A stretch of 64,000 nucleotides of DNA from Fructobacillus pseudoficulneus (GCF_900108455.1 NZ_FNWS01000003.1:101997-165996); one strand, 5' to 3'. Numbered from the stretch's first letter, positions 24,018 through 34,072 are shown. Numbers and translations: made by a program. Notes: a model not told the origin generated them from the letters alone.

Positions 24018-24950
24018 TTATTCGTTTTCTTCAAAAAAACTTTCAATCAAGCCTTCACGAACACCCGATTCAGAAAAGATCACTTGTGGTGCCTGCAAGA
24101 CCTTCGTCAAATTCAACACAGGTAGCAAGCCGGAAATAATGATATCTGCCCGGCTTTTCTCCAACCCGGCCAAATGTTCCCGACTGGCCCGGTCCATCTG
24201 GGCGATGTGGTCAAAAATTTGGCGGACCTGCACTACCGGCATCATCAGCCCATGCAAGTTACTAAGCCGATAGCCTAAATGTTTGCGCTCAACCATCTTT
24301 GCCAAGGAACGGTTAGCACCACCAAGCAAGATTACGGGTTGTTGCTGAAAGTCTTGGATAAAATCAAGGTCCAAGTAAGATTGCTGAATGGTCGCACTGG
24401 CTGTTGCAATTTGGTCTTGCTGAATGTGGTCAGCCAAGTGATACTTTTCCGATAAGTTCACTGCACCAAATGGTAAGGAAACCTCGGCTTGGGCCTGACC
24501 ATTTTTAAATGGAATTAATTCCACCGAGGCCCCACCGGTATCTAAAATCACGCCGTTACGTACGTCGGGCAAGGCAGCTCGAACACCCAAAAAATCATAG
24601 TGCGCTTCTTCCTGCCCAGTTAAGACACGGAAGTTAATTCCCGTTTCTTCACGAACTCGTTGTAAAAATGCACTTTGGTTTTTGGCTGAACGGACAGCGG
24701 CAGTGGTGATGGCCACCGTTTGATCAACAGCAAACTCGGTAATCTTTTCTTGATAACGTTTCAAGACCGCAATGGTCCGCTCCATGGGTTCTTTCTGCAA
24801 GACTAATTCCTGCCCCATTCCTTGTGAAAGTCGAGTATCTTCTTTGACTCGATAAATCTCATCGTATGTTCGGTTTGATCGCAATTCTTCAATTACTAAC
24901 CGGGCCGAGTTACTACCCAGATCAATAATTGCCATTTTTTTCTCTTGCAT
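24018..24950 (-). CDS. Ppx/GppA family phosphatase
   Basis: A 310-residue member of the actin-fold exopolyphosphatase/pppGpp phosphatase family. N-terminal AIIDLGSNSARLVI is the phosphate-1 loop, GVILDTGGASVELI the phosphate-2 region, and LLGGANRSLAKM a later glycine-rich element. At 310 residues it is the short form without the C-terminal HD-like extension. It either degrades polyphosphate or hydrolyses pppGpp. Its position just before mvaA recurs as an operon here; the functional link is unknown. Confidence 0.88.
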   Translation of the reverse strand: MQEKKMAIIDLGSNSARLVIEELRSNRTYDEIYRVKEDTRLSQGMGQELVLQKEPMERTIAVLKRYQEKITEFAVDQTVAITTAAVRSAKNQSAFLQRVREETGINFRVLTGQEEAHYDFLGVRAALPDVRNGVILDTGGASVELIPFKNGQAQAEVSLPFGAVNLSEKYHLADHIQQDQIATASATIQQSYLDLDFIQDFQQQPVILLGGANRSLAKMVERKHLGYRLSNLHGLMMPVVQVRQIFDHIAQMDRASREHLAGLEKSRADIIISGLLPVLNLTKVLQAPQVIFSESGVREGLIESFFEENE

Positions 24951-25002
24951 AGCGGCCTCATGTTTCCTAATTGTTATCAGTATAACACGAATTTTAGCAA
25001 AG

Positions 25003-25037
25003 AAAAAAGCCTGCTAAAGAGTCTAGCAGGCTTTTGT
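25003..25037. terminator. terminator between ppx and the LCP gene
   Basis: A perfect 12-bp stem, AAAAGCCTGCTA / TAGCAGGCTTTT, with an eight-base loop. T-runs occur in both directions; the LCP gene (minus) ends just before it. Confidence 0.88.
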
Positions 25038-25045
25038 TTAATCAT

Positions 25046-26221
25046 TTATTGTACAAACTTCTCGTTAATTTGAGCCAACATTGATGCCGCAGTTCTAAAT
25101 CCACTAGTAGGTACATCCCCACCAAACTGTGAACCTGTTTCCTTTGGTTTCAAATCAAGTTGAGACCTCAAGAGATTAGTAACGCGCTGCTTTTCAGTGG
25201 TTGGAACCATCTGATAGGAAACTGGGAGAGAGCCACCGTAATAAGTAACCCCTTGTCCCTGCAAATGATCCGATACTTGGTTTTTCACCGTACCACGATA
25301 CTTCTGAGCAATCTTTACAATGTCATTAAAGGACAAGTCGGTCTTAGCATTCTTGGAAATTGCCTTGATGAAACTTGGGTCAACCAAGGTTGAGATATTT
25401 ACAGCCTTCTTCAGCATTGCTTCTAGAACCAAACGCTGCCGTTCTTGACGACCGTAATCACCTTGAGGATCATCGTAACGCATCCGGCTAAAGGCCAAGG
25501 CTGCGTCACCATCCATCACGGTCTTACTTGCTGACCAAGTAACACCATTATCGGTTGACTTTTCATATGACGTTGAACCCTTGTGGAAGCGGTACAAATC
25601 AGGACCATAATCATGGGCAGTTTCTTGACTGTACTGGAATGATAGTGGCGACTTGACTGAAACACCACCAACCTTCTTAACCAAGGTCTCAAGGCCAGCC
25701 ATGTTCACAACCGCATAACTATCGATTGGAACATTCAAGTAGTTTTGAACGGCCTTCATGGAAGCTCCAACACCGTCCAAACTATAGGCAGCGTTTAACT
25801 TCTGTGGGAAGGTATCTTCATCACCAGGAATGGCCGTCATGATATCACGAGGAATGGAAACCATCGTGACCTTGTTTTCTTTTGGATTAACTGTGACGAC
25901 CATCATTGAGTCACTCAAACCAGTTCGGTCACGATCCAATTCACCAACGTCAGATCCCAAGACCAAAATTGAGAATGGCTTACCAGCTGCAATCAAGTTT
26001 GAGACATTACGGGTCTTTGAGATTTTGGCTGACTGCTGCAAAGAGTCAATTGACCCCTTATATTGTGCATAAAGGTAACCACCCCAGCCAATGACGGCCA
26101 AGACGACCACCATCAAGATGTACAAAATCCAACGTTTCACACGGTTTTTCTTCTTTTTCGTTTGACGTACTTCGTCAAATCGTTCTCGCCGTGAAAATTG
26201 ATTATTATTTTGATCTGCCAT
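25046..26221 (-). CDS. LytR-CpsA-Psr family wall polymer ligase
   Basis: A 391-residue membrane-anchored enzyme that attaches teichoic acid or polysaccharide from lipid carriers to peptidoglycan. After a cytoplasmic basic segment (KKKKNRVKRW) and one transmembrane helix, the LCP domain shows VLGSDVGELDRDRTGLSDSM, VSIPRDIMTAIP and AFSRMRYDDPQGDYGRQ, the set of Asp/Arg residues that bind pyrophosphate. I prefer the ATG at 26221; the ATG at 26251 lacks a ribosome site, although the GGAG for 26221 is rather far (14 bases). Confidence 0.9.
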   Translation of the reverse strand: MADQNNNQFSRRERFDEVRQTKKKKNRVKRWILYILMVVVLAVIGWGGYLYAQYKGSIDSLQQSAKISKTRNVSNLIAAGKPFSILVLGSDVGELDRDRTGLSDSMMVVTVNPKENKVTMVSIPRDIMTAIPGDEDTFPQKLNAAYSLDGVGASMKAVQNYLNVPIDSYAVVNMAGLETLVKKVGGVSVKSPLSFQYSQETAHDYGPDLYRFHKGSTSYEKSTDNGVTWSASKTVMDGDAALAFSRMRYDDPQGDYGRQERQRLVLEAMLKKAVNISTLVDPSFIKAISKNAKTDLSFNDIVKIAQKYRGTVKNQVSDHLQGQGVTYYGGSLPVSYQMVPTTEKQRVTNLLRSQLDLKPKETGSQFGGDVPTSGFRTAASMLAQINEKFVQ

Positions 26222-26425
26222 AAGAACTATCGACACTCCGTTTTCTGCCATTTGTGCGTATAAATTACGCCTTCATGTTTCCCTATCTTACCACACTTGG
26301 CATAAAATCCATAGATATTCAGACTGTTCGAGTCGTTTTATCGCATATTTACGTCATTTTAAACAAAAAAACACCTACAACATAGTGTAGGTGTTCAAGT
26401 TTAAATTAAAATTAATCTGCTAGGA

Positions 26426-27139
26426 TTAGCCTGCAAGACCAACGATAGTACCGTCAACGATACCGAATCCTACCTTAGTGAAGCTAGCATTCATCAACCA
26501 GTTACGGTGTGCAGGTGCAGCAATCATACCAGTTTCGTTGTACCATGCGTTAACAACTTGGCTTGGTGCCCAGTCGATAGCAACAACTTCAGGTCCAGCA
26601 ACTTGTTGCATGTGACCAGTTGGCAAACCACCGTTAGCAACAGCATTTTCTGCACGAGATTGTGCACGTGCTGACAAAGCTGCATCGTATTGTACAGGTG
26701 CCAAACCAGCAGCTGCACGCTTTGCGTTCATAGCGTTGATGATAGTTTGAACTGATCCGCTAGCACCAGCTGAGTATGAGCTGTAATCAACTGATGAAGT
26801 TGTTGCAGCAGTGTTAGCTTGTGCAGTTTGGTCAGCTGATGAAGTCTGAGTAGTAGTCGTTGCGGCTGCAGTAGTCGTTGCGGCTGCAGTAGTCGTTGCG
26901 GCTGCAGTTGCAGTACCATCAGTCTTGATAACATCGCCAACGTAAATCAAGTTAACGTCAGCAATGTTGTTCTTTGATGCCAAGTCATCAACAGTAGTGT
27001 TGTTAGCTTGAGCGATTTGTGACAAAGTATCACCGGCTTTAACAGTGATATCGTTGGCAGACGCGGCTACGCCTGCACCAGCAAAGGCAGCTGCTCCAGC
27101 AACAGTTGCCAAAATTGTTTTAGTAACATTATTCTTCAT
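26426..27139 (-). CDS. secreted LysM and CAP/SCP domain protein
   Basis: A 237-residue secreted protein: signal peptide (MKNNVTKTIL to VAASA), one LysM repeat (DITVKAGDTLSQIAQANN), a Thr/Ala-rich linker, then a CAP (SCP/PR-1) domain of about 110 residues with INAMNAKRAAAGL, SRAENAVANGG and a terminal FGIVDGTIVGL. LysM binds peptidoglycan; the role of bacterial CAP domains is poorly known. The ATG at 27139 is preceded by GGAG. The linker is coded by an 18-bp tandem repeat. Related proteins in lactic acid bacteria are abundant in culture supernatants. Confidence 0.88.
   Translation of the reverse strand: MKNNVTKTILATVAGAAAFAGAGVAASANDITVKAGDTLSQIAQANNTTVDDLASKNNIADVNLIYVGDVIKTDGTATAAATTTAAATTTAAATTTTQTSSADQTAQANTAATTSSVDYSSYSAGASGSVQTIINAMNAKRAAAGLAPVQYDAALSARAQSRAENAVANGGLPTGHMQQVAGPEVVAIDWAPSQVVNAWYNETGMIAAPAHRNWLMNASFTKVGFGIVDGTIVGLAG
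26852..26905 (-). repeat. 18-bp tandem repeat, three copies
   Basis: AGTAGTCGTTGCGGCTGC occurs three times without change and then a partial fourth. It encodes Ala/Thr hexads in the linker of the LysM-CAP protein, so copy number changes keep the frame and alter linker length. Confidence 0.9.
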
Positions 27140-27292
27140 GAGAGACATCTCCATTTTTTTCTGCTTATATTTTCGATTTAGCAAGTGCTTAACATACGCT
27201 TAATCTATATATCCAGTGTAATAAACCCGTATTGCCAGCGTTTTTCCTTATTGTTACTTGAGTATTACATTTAACTCTTTTGTATTACAAAT

Positions 27293-28267
27293 TCAGAGAT
27301 TTAACAGAATTGAACCGTAAGTAAAGCCCGCTCCAAAGCCTGTTAAGAAAACTTTTTGACCAGTTAGATCAACTTTTTGGTTAATTTGATCAAAAGCCAT
27401 GGCAATTCCGGCCGATGATGAATTTCCATACTCTTCAACGTTCGTCACGAACTTGCTCATTGGTTGTTGCAAAATCTCTGCTACCTTTTCGATAATCCGT
27501 AAATTAGCTTGATGCAAGATAAAGTAATCAATCTGATCAGGCTGCAAGTCATTCTCAGCCAGGAATTCTTCAATATGCTTTGGAATGAGGGTCGTCACTT
27601 CTTCATAGACTTGACGTCCTTCTTGGAAGAAAGCATCGACTTGTGGATAATAATCCGAACGCAGCTCAGTCAATGGGGCTACCCGACCGGAATGGACCAC
27701 TTCAGCATCCCCTTGTGTATGCAGACCGGCGTTGCCAATTTGTCCTTGGCTTTCATCCACTCGTTCCAACACGACGGCACCGGCACCATCCCCAAAGAAG
27801 ACAGTACTAGTTCGGTCACGAAAGTCCATCATTTTCGAATTTACTTCCGCAGCCACAACTAAGCCATAGCGGTACTGGCCAGCCTTCATAAAGTTATCGG
27901 CCGTTGTCAGCCCAAAAACAAAGCCAGCACATGCAGTTGATAAATCAAAACCAAAGGCTTTCTTGGCTCCAAGGTTTCGTTGTACCAGGGCAGCCGTTGA
28001 TGGTGCTAAACCATCCGGCGTAAATGTCGTGACAATAATGAAGTCAAGGTCTTCGGCCTTAACCCCTGCTCGGTTCAGCGCTTGTTGTGCAGCTTTCGTT
28101 GCCAAGTCAGAGGTGTTTTCCCCTTGAAGAGAGACCCTTCGTTGCTTAATTCCAGTATGACTGACGATCCATTCGTCAGATGTATCAATAACTTCCGCCA
28201 AATCATCGTTTGTCACGATATCCGCAGGCACATAGTGTCCACTAGCTAAAATTTTACTTCCAAACAT
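27293..28267 (-). CDS. beta-ketoacyl-ACP synthase III (second, unlinked copy)
   Basis: A 324-residue KAS III with full triad: Cys113 in STACAGF, His252 in ILHQANLRI and Asn282 in EYGNSSSAG. It stands alone between the LysM-CAP gene and valS rather than in the fab cluster. It is only moderately similar to the operon FabH, so it may start chains with a different acyl-CoA or serve a separate acylation. A 15-bp palindrome lies about 50 bases upstream. Confidence 0.92.
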   Translation of the reverse strand: MFGSKILASGHYVPADIVTNDDLAEVIDTSDEWIVSHTGIKQRRVSLQGENTSDLATKAAQQALNRAGVKAEDLDFIIVTTFTPDGLAPSTAALVQRNLGAKKAFGFDLSTACAGFVFGLTTADNFMKAGQYRYGLVVAAEVNSKMMDFRDRTSTVFFGDGAGAVVLERVDESQGQIGNAGLHTQGDAEVVHSGRVAPLTELRSDYYPQVDAFFQEGRQVYEEVTTLIPKHIEEFLAENDLQPDQIDYFILHQANLRIIEKVAEILQQPMSKFVTNVEEYGNSSSAGIAMAFDQINQKVDLTGQKVFLTGFGAGFTYGSILLNL

Positions 28268-28318
28268 ATTTCTACCTATATCAAAACAAAGATTGATTGC
28301 AAGAATGCGCGTGTTTCC

Positions 28319-28333
28319 GTTAAATTGTTTAAC
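28319..28333. promoter_or_regulatory. 15-bp palindrome upstream of the second fabH
   Basis: GTTAAA-TTG-TTTAAC is a perfect 6-3-6 dyad in the leader region, the same geometry as the dyad at the fab promoter but with different sequence. It is a candidate regulator site. Confidence 0.45.
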
Positions 28334-28363
28334 AACTTTACACGGCTCATATTAACCTAACAT

Positions 28364-28391
28364 AAAAGCCCCACCAAAGGTGAGGTTTTTT
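28364..28391. terminator. valS terminator
   Basis: CCCCACC-AAA-GGTGAGG hairpin with T-runs on both strands, 22 bases beyond the valS stop on the minus strand. Confidence 0.8.
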
Positions 28392-28412
28392 ATTACGATT
28401 CAATTAAATAAA

Positions 28413-31094
28413 TTAGCTCTGCGTTTGCAAATCGGCAATTCGCTTTTTTGTTGACGCCAACTTTTCTTCCCAGTCGGCTAACTTTTCGCGTTCCGCTTGA
28501 ACAACCTTTTCAGGAGCTGAGTTAACAAACTTTTCGTTTGACAACTTACCGTTGGCACGAGCAACTTCCTTTTGGAACTTATCGGCTTCACCCTGCAAAC
28601 GAGCTACTTCAGCTTCAATATCAATCAAGCCAGCTAATGGTACGTAAACTTCAGCACCAGTAATTACTTGTGACATTGAAAGTTGTGGCACCGTGACTTC
28701 CGTTCCAATTGTCAATGATTCCGGCTTAACAAAACGATCGATATAATCGGCATTGTCATCAAAGATTGCCTGCAAGGCAGGGTCCGTTACCTTAATAATC
28801 ACATTAATTGGCTTTGACATTGGTGCCTTGGCTTCGGCACGAATGTTTCGAACAGCGACAATCAAGTCTTGCAATGACTTAAAGGCAGTAGCCGCTTCTT
28901 GGTTAACCAAGTCATCCCGGAAGACAGGGTAGGCTTGAATACCGAGGTGTTCGTCCTTGCCCTTTTGCTGTGGCATTTCTTGCCAGATAGCTTCCGAAAC
29001 AAACGGCATAATTGGTTGAAGCAAGCGCAACGTTTGATCCAAAACATAGGCCAACGTTTGTTGAACGGCTGTCTTATCGCCATCACCATTCAATGATTCC
29101 TTGGTCATTTCAACGTACCAATCAGCCAGATCAGACCAGATAAAGTTGTACAAATCACGACCAGCTTCACCAAATTCGAACTTTTCGAAGTTTTCTGTCA
29201 CCTCTTGTACGGTTTGGTTCAAACGGTCCAAAATCCATTGGTCGGCCAACGTCTGTTGGTCCTTAGCGGGCACTTCCGCCTTCGTGTCATCATCAAGGTT
29301 CATGATGACATAACGGGCAACATTCCAAATTTTGTTAATAAAATTCCAGGCCGCGTCCATCTTTTCATAAGTAAAGCGGACATCTTGACCCGGAGTAGAA
29401 CCGGTAGCCAAGAACCAGCGCAAGGCATCGGCACCATACTTTTCGATGACATCCATTGGGTCAACACCGTTCCCCAATGACTTAGACATCTTGCGCCCTT
29501 CTCCGTCTCGAATCAAGCCATGAATCAAGACGTTCTTGAATGGTCGTTCACCGGTGAATTCCTTTCCTTGGAACATCATCCGGGCAACCCAGAAGAAGAT
29601 AATATCGTAACCCGTTACCAAAGTATTGGTTGGGTAGTACTTGGCAAAGTCGCCTTCCAAATCATTTGGCCAACCCATTGTTGAAAATGGCCACAAGGCA
29701 GATGAGAACCATGTATCCAAAACGTCAGGGTCGCGTTCCCAGTCAGCGCCGGGAGCTTCAGTTCCAACGTAGATTTCTTCCTGGTCCGTTCCCTTGTTCT
29801 TATACCAGGCTGGAATTTGGTGTCCCCACCAAAGTTGGCGAGAAATCACCCAATCACGGATGTTTTCCATCCAACGAGTAAAGGTATCTTCAAAACGACC
29901 AGGGACAAAGTTAACCTTTTCGTCAGCGTTTTCTTGCATGGCCAAAATTTGTTTAGCCAGTGGCTCCATCTTAACGAACCATTGCGTTGAAAGACGTGAT
30001 TCGATTTGAACACCAGTTCGTTCTGAGTGTCCAACCGAGTGAACCAGTGGTTCGACTTCCAACATAAAGCCTTGCTCTTGCAAGTCAGCCACCATTGCCT
30101 TGCGCCCTTCGAAACGATCAAGGCCGACATACTTACCAGCATTTTCGTTCAAATGTGCGTCTTCCGTCATCGTATTGATGCGTTCCAAATCATGACGGTT
30201 TCCAACTTGGAAATCATTTGGATCGTGGGCCGGTGTAATCTTCACCATCCCAGTTCCAAAGTCCTTTTCAACGTATTCATCCGCGATGATTGGAATTTCA
30301 CGGTTTACAAGTGGGACCTTAACTGTCTTACCAATTAAGTCCTTGTAACGTTCATCGGATGGATGGACAGCAACCGCCACATCCCCAAACATCGTTTCGG
30401 GACGGGTGGTAGCAATTTCAATGTAATCCTTACCATTTAAAGTCGTTCCATCAGTAAATGGGTACTTAACATGGTAGAAGGCTCCTTCGTCATCTTGGTA
30501 GATAACTTCGATATCGGACAAAGCAGTCCGTGCCTGTGGGTCCCAGTTAATAATGTATTCACCACGGTAAATCAAGCCCTTATTGTACAAATCAATAAAG
30601 ACCTTGTTAACCGCTTGGTTTAGCCCTTCATCCAAGGTAAAGCGTTCGCGACTGTAGTCCAATGCCAAGCCCATCTTGCCCCACTGTTGTTTGATGGTTG
30701 AAGCATATTCGTTCTTCCAGTCCCAAACCTGTTCGATGAACTTTTCACGGCCCAAGTCATAACGTGAAACACCCTGTTCACGAAGGCGTTGTTCCACCTT
30801 AGCTTGGGTAGCAATTCCGGCATGGTCCATTCCTGGCAACCATAACGTATCAAAACCTTGCATCCGCTTTTGGCGAATCAACATGTCTTGCAAAGTTGTA
30901 TCCCAGGCGTGGCCCAAGTGGAGCTTTCCGGTAACGTTTGGTGGTGGAATCACCACTGAATAAGGTTCTGGTTCTTGTCCTTGGATAGCCTTGTTGGCTT
31001 CAGGTGAAAACAAATCATTATCTAACCATTCCTGGTAACGGCCGGCTTCAACGGCGGTTGGGTCATACTTGGTCGACATTTCAACTTCACGCAT
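28413..31094 (-). CDS. valS: valyl-tRNA synthetase
   Basis: Charges tRNA-Val and edits mischarged threonine. The 893 residues include KLHLGHAWD (HIGH), the inserted editing domain ([13 protein letters not shown]), [10 protein letters not shown] (KMSKS), the anticodon-binding domain and the C-terminal coiled coil ([19 protein letters not shown]) typical of ValRS. The frame runs open to 31208, but an AAGGAG site 7-8 bases before the ATG at 31094 fixes the start. The leader is a T-box. Confidence 0.97.
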   Translation of the reverse strand: MREVEMSTKYDPTAVEAGRYQEWLDNDLFSPEANKAIQGQEPEPYSVVIPPPNVTGKLHLGHAWDTTLQDMLIRQKRMQGFDTLWLPGMDHAGIATQAKVEQRLREQGVSRYDLGREKFIEQVWDWKNEYASTIKQQWGKMGLALDYSRERFTLDEGLNQAVNKVFIDLYNKGLIYRGEYIINWDPQARTALSDIEVIYQDDEGAFYHVKYPFTDGTTLNGKDYIEIATTRPETMFGDVAVAVHPSDERYKDLIGKTVKVPLVNREIPIIADEYVEKDFGTGMVKITPAHDPNDFQVGNRHDLERINTMTEDAHLNENAGKYVGLDRFEGRKAMVADLQEQGFMLEVEPLVHSVGHSERTGVQIESRLSTQWFVKMEPLAKQILAMQENADEKVNFVPGRFEDTFTRWMENIRDWVISRQLWWGHQIPAWYKNKGTDQEEIYVGTEAPGADWERDPDVLDTWFSSALWPFSTMGWPNDLEGDFAKYYPTNTLVTGYDIIFFWVARMMFQGKEFTGERPFKNVLIHGLIRDGEGRKMSKSLGNGVDPMDVIEKYGADALRWFLATGSTPGQDVRFTYEKMDAAWNFINKIWNVARYVIMNLDDDTKAEVPAKDQQTLADQWILDRLNQTVQEVTENFEKFEFGEAGRDLYNFIWSDLADWYVEMTKESLNGDGDKTAVQQTLAYVLDQTLRLLQPIMPFVSEAIWQEMPQQKGKDEHLGIQAYPVFRDDLVNQEAATAFKSLQDLIVAVRNIRAEAKAPMSKPINVIIKVTDPALQAIFDDNADYIDRFVKPESLTIGTEVTVPQLSMSQVITGAEVYVPLAGLIDIEAEVARLQGEADKFQKEVARANGKLSNEKFVNSAPEKVVQAEREKLADWEEKLASTKKRIADLQTQS

Positions 31095-31125
31095 GGCAAT
31101 TCTCCTTTTTAAATGGCTACTGATA

Positions 31126-31316
31126 CAAAATAAAAGCGCCCTAATCTTTCGATTAGGACGCTTACACGTGGTACCACCTAAATTGCTATCGCAATCTGTG
31201 ATAGCCACTCATTTATCAAAATTTTTAAGGCCAAAGCAACCTTCCGCATTAGTACTCCTGGTTCTCAGCTAACACCAGGTCTCTCAAAAGTTACGCTTGC
31301 GTACTCCTCATTGGCT
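31126..31316 (-). promoter_or_regulatory. valS T-box leader
   Basis: On the minus strand the T-box bulge sequence AGGTGGTACCACG (31165-31178 region) precedes a strong terminator (GCGTCCTAATC-GAAA-GATTAGGGCGC, 31136-31161) with T-run. The 5' part has a stem I-like region with an ACCTGG/CCAGG hairpin. Uncharged tRNA-Val would stabilise the antiterminator. I could not place the specifier codon with certainty. Confidence 0.9.
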
Positions 31317-31322
31317 TTCTTA

Positions 31323-31351
31323 AGTCTACAAAGCTTCTATCAAATAGTCAA
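31323..31351 (-). promoter_or_regulatory. valS promoter
   Basis: TTGACT (31346-31351), 17-base spacer, TAGACT (31323-31328), just upstream of the T-box. Confidence 0.75.
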
Positions 31352-31403
31352 GCAAATTTAAAAACGAACCCTGATTTAAATGCATCGGGCGCTCTACCAC
31401 TGC

Positions 31404-31859
31404 TTAATTAGAAGTTCCCGTGGCTGAGCTAGATGATGAAGATGAAGATGATGAGCTTGCTTGATTTTGCTTATTCCACAATGACTGTGACATTGCTAGC
31501 CGTGAAGAAGAATCAGCAGCTGAGCGAGAAGCAGCATCTGCCGCAGCCTTAGATGATGCCTGAGCGGCAGCGTTCGCAGCAGCCTTTGAATTAGCAGCTG
31601 CGGTAGCATTAGCAGAACTTGAATCCGCATCATCATCGTCAGAACTTGAAGAATCCCCATAATCATAGGTGTGCTTCTTTGATGATGAATAAGAAATATC
31701 TGGTGTTGGTGAATCATCTGACTTCTTTGAAGAGGCAGAACCAATCATATAAAAGGCAATTCCACCAATCAACAAAACAATAATCAACCAAAACCACCAT
31801 TTTTTATAAAAAGTAACTTTTTTACCGCCAGTCTTACGGCGCTGTGATCGTGACAACAT
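31404..31859 (-). CDS. single-pass membrane protein with Ser/Ala/Asp-rich tail
   Basis: A 151-residue protein of unknown function. A short basic N terminus (SRSQRRKTGGKK) precedes one transmembrane helix (WWFWLIIVLLIGGIAFYMIG), then about 100 residues of low complexity: an acidic Ser/Asp block, an Ala-rich stretch of the ANSKAAANAAAQASSKAA kind, and a C-terminal run of eleven serines. The layout suggests an outside-facing, possibly glycosylated or wall-spanning stalk without a folded head. GGAAGG precedes the ATG. Family unknown. Confidence 0.6.
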   Translation of the reverse strand: MLSRSQRRKTGGKKVTFYKKWWFWLIIVLLIGGIAFYMIGSASSKKSDDSPTPDISYSSSKKHTYDYGDSSSSDDDDADSSSANATAAANSKAAANAAAQASSKAAADAASRSAADSSSRLAMSQSLWNKQNQASSSSSSSSSSSATGTSN

Positions 31860-32091
31860 AATAAAATCCTTCCTATGTCGAACTAATTCAATCGTTTAAA
31901 TGAATGACCATTAGATACATGTAAACAAATGAGTATTAAATATAAATAATAATCATCTTGACTATCATAACTATTGCTTAGCAACCCATTGCCATCACGC
32001 ACTCAGTCACTAACAAACACTAATCTTATCGATTAGTCATCTTCTCTATTTTAGCAGGATTCACGTTAAAAGCCAATTTTCAAGGCAAACA
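31860..32091. other. intergenic stretch without gene
   Basis: AT-rich spacer between the low-complexity membrane protein and the nupC terminator. I see no RNA gene or clear promoter pair beyond loose A/T-rich candidates. Confidence 0.5.
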
Positions 32092-32120
32092 AAAAAGCGA
32101 CCCCCAACGGAGTCGCTTTG
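32092..32120 (-). terminator. nupC terminator
   Basis: AAAGCGAC / GTCGCTTT stem with T-run on the minus strand, 10 bases beyond the stop. Confidence 0.85.
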
Positions 32121-32128
32121 ATTGTTTC

Positions 32129-33397
32129 TTACCAAACGAACAGTCCAACCATTGCAGCTGAGAACAATGAAACCAAAATTCCAGACAACAACAAGTAAAC
32201 AACGTTCTTGGCAATCACTTCATTCTTTTCCTTGTTAACCAAGCCCTTGAAGGCACCGATAATCATACCGATAGTTGAAAGGTTAGCAAATGAAGTCAAG
32301 AAGACCGTCAAAACAGCCTTGTAGTGTGGTGCAAAGTGAGCGATGTCACCAGTCACCTTACCCATGACAACGAATTCGTTGGTAACCAACTTCGTTCCCA
32401 TGAATTGAGCCAAATCGAAGGCGTGGGTTGTGCTGAATCCCATCAACCAAGCAAATGGGAACATCACGATTCCAAGGATATGTTCCAAAGACAACCATGG
32501 GTTTACCCAACCCAAGATTTTGTCAACCAAAGCGGCCAAGGCCACAAAGGCAATAACGTTGGCTGCGATGATCAAAATCAACTTACCAGCACCAAGAATT
32601 GAATCACCCAAGAATGAGAAGAATGGTTCGCGGGCTGGCTTTTCAGCCTTAGCGATTTCTTCTTCAGCCAATTCTTGTGAACCTGATTCAGCATTTTCAG
32701 CGGCTGGAGCAGCAGCACCAATTGTGGCAATCGTGTCTTCTTCAGCAGTTACGTCAACTGGGTTCAAGATTGATGTCACAATCAAGGCGTTCAAAACGTT
32801 AATTGGCACAGCAGTTAAGATGTACTGTGCAGGCATCATTTGCATGTATGATCCCAAAATTGATGCCGTCACACAAGACATTGACATCATGGCCAAGGTC
32901 AAGTTACGTGAAGCCTTCATTTGGTTCAATTGCAAGCCAGAAACAGCCAAAGCTTCTGTGTTACCCAAGAACATCATTTCTACTGAGAAAAATGATTCAA
33001 ACTTAGGTTGACCAGACAGTGCTGAAAGCCCGCGACCAATCCACTTGATAATGAATGGCAAAACTCCGATATAAGTCAAAATATCAAAGAGAGGAACAAC
33101 CAACAAGATTGGCAACAAGGCAGAAACGACGAATGGCGTTGGCAAAGCCATACCAGTTGGCTTCAAAGCAAAGTCGATTCCGGCACCTGCAGCAGAGATC
33201 AATTCGTTAAAGCCGCTCGCAGCGCCCTTAACAATCGCACGACCAACTGGGAAACCAGTCAAAAGCCATGCCAAGACAAGGTTGGTTACAACCATGATGG
33301 AAACTGAACGCCAGTTAATGGCAGAACGGTTTTTAGAAAACAAGACGGCCAAGGCAATAAATACCAAAAGCCCGATGATGTTAATGATCAAATACAT
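32129..33397 (-). CDS. nupC: NupC-type concentrative nucleoside transporter
   Basis: A 422-residue membrane protein of the CNT family, importing nucleosides with protons or sodium. Family landmarks include the gate and nucleoside recognition regions around LLPILLVVPLFDILTYIGVL, FLGNTEALAVSG and a late FSTTHAFDLAQFMGTKLVTNE segment. A hydrophilic Glu/Ala-rich insert lies mid-protein (AEEDTIATIGAAAPAAENAE). GGGAG lies 10 bases before the ATG at 33397. It stands alone with its own terminator. With only pyrF/pyrE visible here, salvage import would complement pyrimidine synthesis. Confidence 0.9.
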   Translation of the reverse strand: MYLIINIIGLLVFIALAVLFSKNRSAINWRSVSIMVVTNLVLAWLLTGFPVGRAIVKGAASGFNELISAAGAGIDFALKPTGMALPTPFVVSALLPILLVVPLFDILTYIGVLPFIIKWIGRGLSALSGQPKFESFFSVEMMFLGNTEALAVSGLQLNQMKASRNLTLAMMSMSCVTASILGSYMQMMPAQYILTAVPINVLNALIVTSILNPVDVTAEEDTIATIGAAAPAAENAESGSQELAEEEIAKAEKPAREPFFSFLGDSILGAGKLILIIAANVIAFVALAALVDKILGWVNPWLSLEHILGIVMFPFAWLMGFSTTHAFDLAQFMGTKLVTNEFVVMGKVTGDIAHFAPHYKAVLTVFLTSFANLSTIGMIIGAFKGLVNKEKNEVIAKNVVYLLLSGILVSLFSAAMVGLFVW

Positions 33398-33615
33398 GAT
33401 GTCATTACTCCCTATAAAATCTTTACAATTCAAACATTTCAATTATAGCACTCAAATCAGCTGTAAGCACTGGCAATAAGCGATTTAATTTCCATTTAAT
33501 CCGAACATTGTAAACGAATTTTTAGATACATTCGTCTTTTAGACTACGTTAGAAATAATTGTATTATGCCATGCTTGTTTCAACAGCAATTAGGGAGAAA
33601 GCATTCGCTGTGAAT

Positions 33616-33647
33616 AAAAAATCCTGATAACAGGAATGCTATCAGGA
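33616..33647 (-). terminator. terminator of tRNA-Asn copy 1
   Basis: TCCTGATA / TATCAGGA stem with a ten-base loop and T-run on the minus strand, 23 bases past the tRNA. Confidence 0.8.
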
Positions 33648-33669
33648 CTTCTTTCTAATTTATTTTCGA

Positions 33670-33742
33670 CTGCCCCAGCTGGACTCGAACCAGCGACCCT
33701 CGCATTAACAGTGCGGCGTTCTACCAACTGAACTACGGAGCA
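33670..33742 (-). tRNA. tRNA-Asn (GTT), copy 1
   Basis: A 73-base tRNA with acceptor TGCTCCG pairing to TGGGGCA, discriminator G, anticodon loop CTGTTAA (GTT) and a standard GGTTCGAGTCC T arm. CCA is not encoded. Confidence 0.95.
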
Positions 33743-33760
33743 ATTAATTACCATGCATTT

Positions 33761-33789
33761 ATAATAACCTATAGATAAAAGCTTGTCAA
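33761..33789 (-). promoter_or_regulatory. promoter of tRNA-Asn copy 1
   Basis: TTGACA (33784-33789), 17-base spacer, TATTAT (33761-33766) on the minus strand. Confidence 0.8.
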
Positions 33790-33927
33790 CGATTTAATTA
33801 AAAAAAGTTAATCATTTATTAATCAAAATCAACCAAGAAATACTCATGGCTAACTAGCCGCTACCGCGAGTCACTTTAGCCAGCAAATTTGATCAGTTTA
33901 GAAAATTCCACAAGCTACAGTTCAAAC

Positions 33928-33962
33928 AAAAATGGCCCAATGACTAGCATGCCATCAGACCA
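33928..33962 (-). terminator. terminator of tRNA-Asn copy 2
   Basis: A 12-bp stem including G-U pairs (TGGTCTGATGGC with GTCATTGGGCCA) and a T-run on the minus strand. Confidence 0.7.
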
Positions 33963-33981
33963 TCACCTAATTTAATTTCTA

Positions 33982-34054
33982 CTGCCCCAGCTGGACTCGA
34001 ACCAGCGACCCTCGCATTAACAGTGCGGCGTTCTACCAACTGAACTACGGAGCA
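33982..34054 (-). tRNA. tRNA-Asn (GTT), copy 2
   Basis: Identical in sequence to the copy at 33670-33742, but with its own promoter and terminator. The flanks differ, so the two are separate units rather than a recent exact tandem copy. Confidence 0.95.
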
Positions 34055-34072
34055 ATTAATTACCGTACAACT

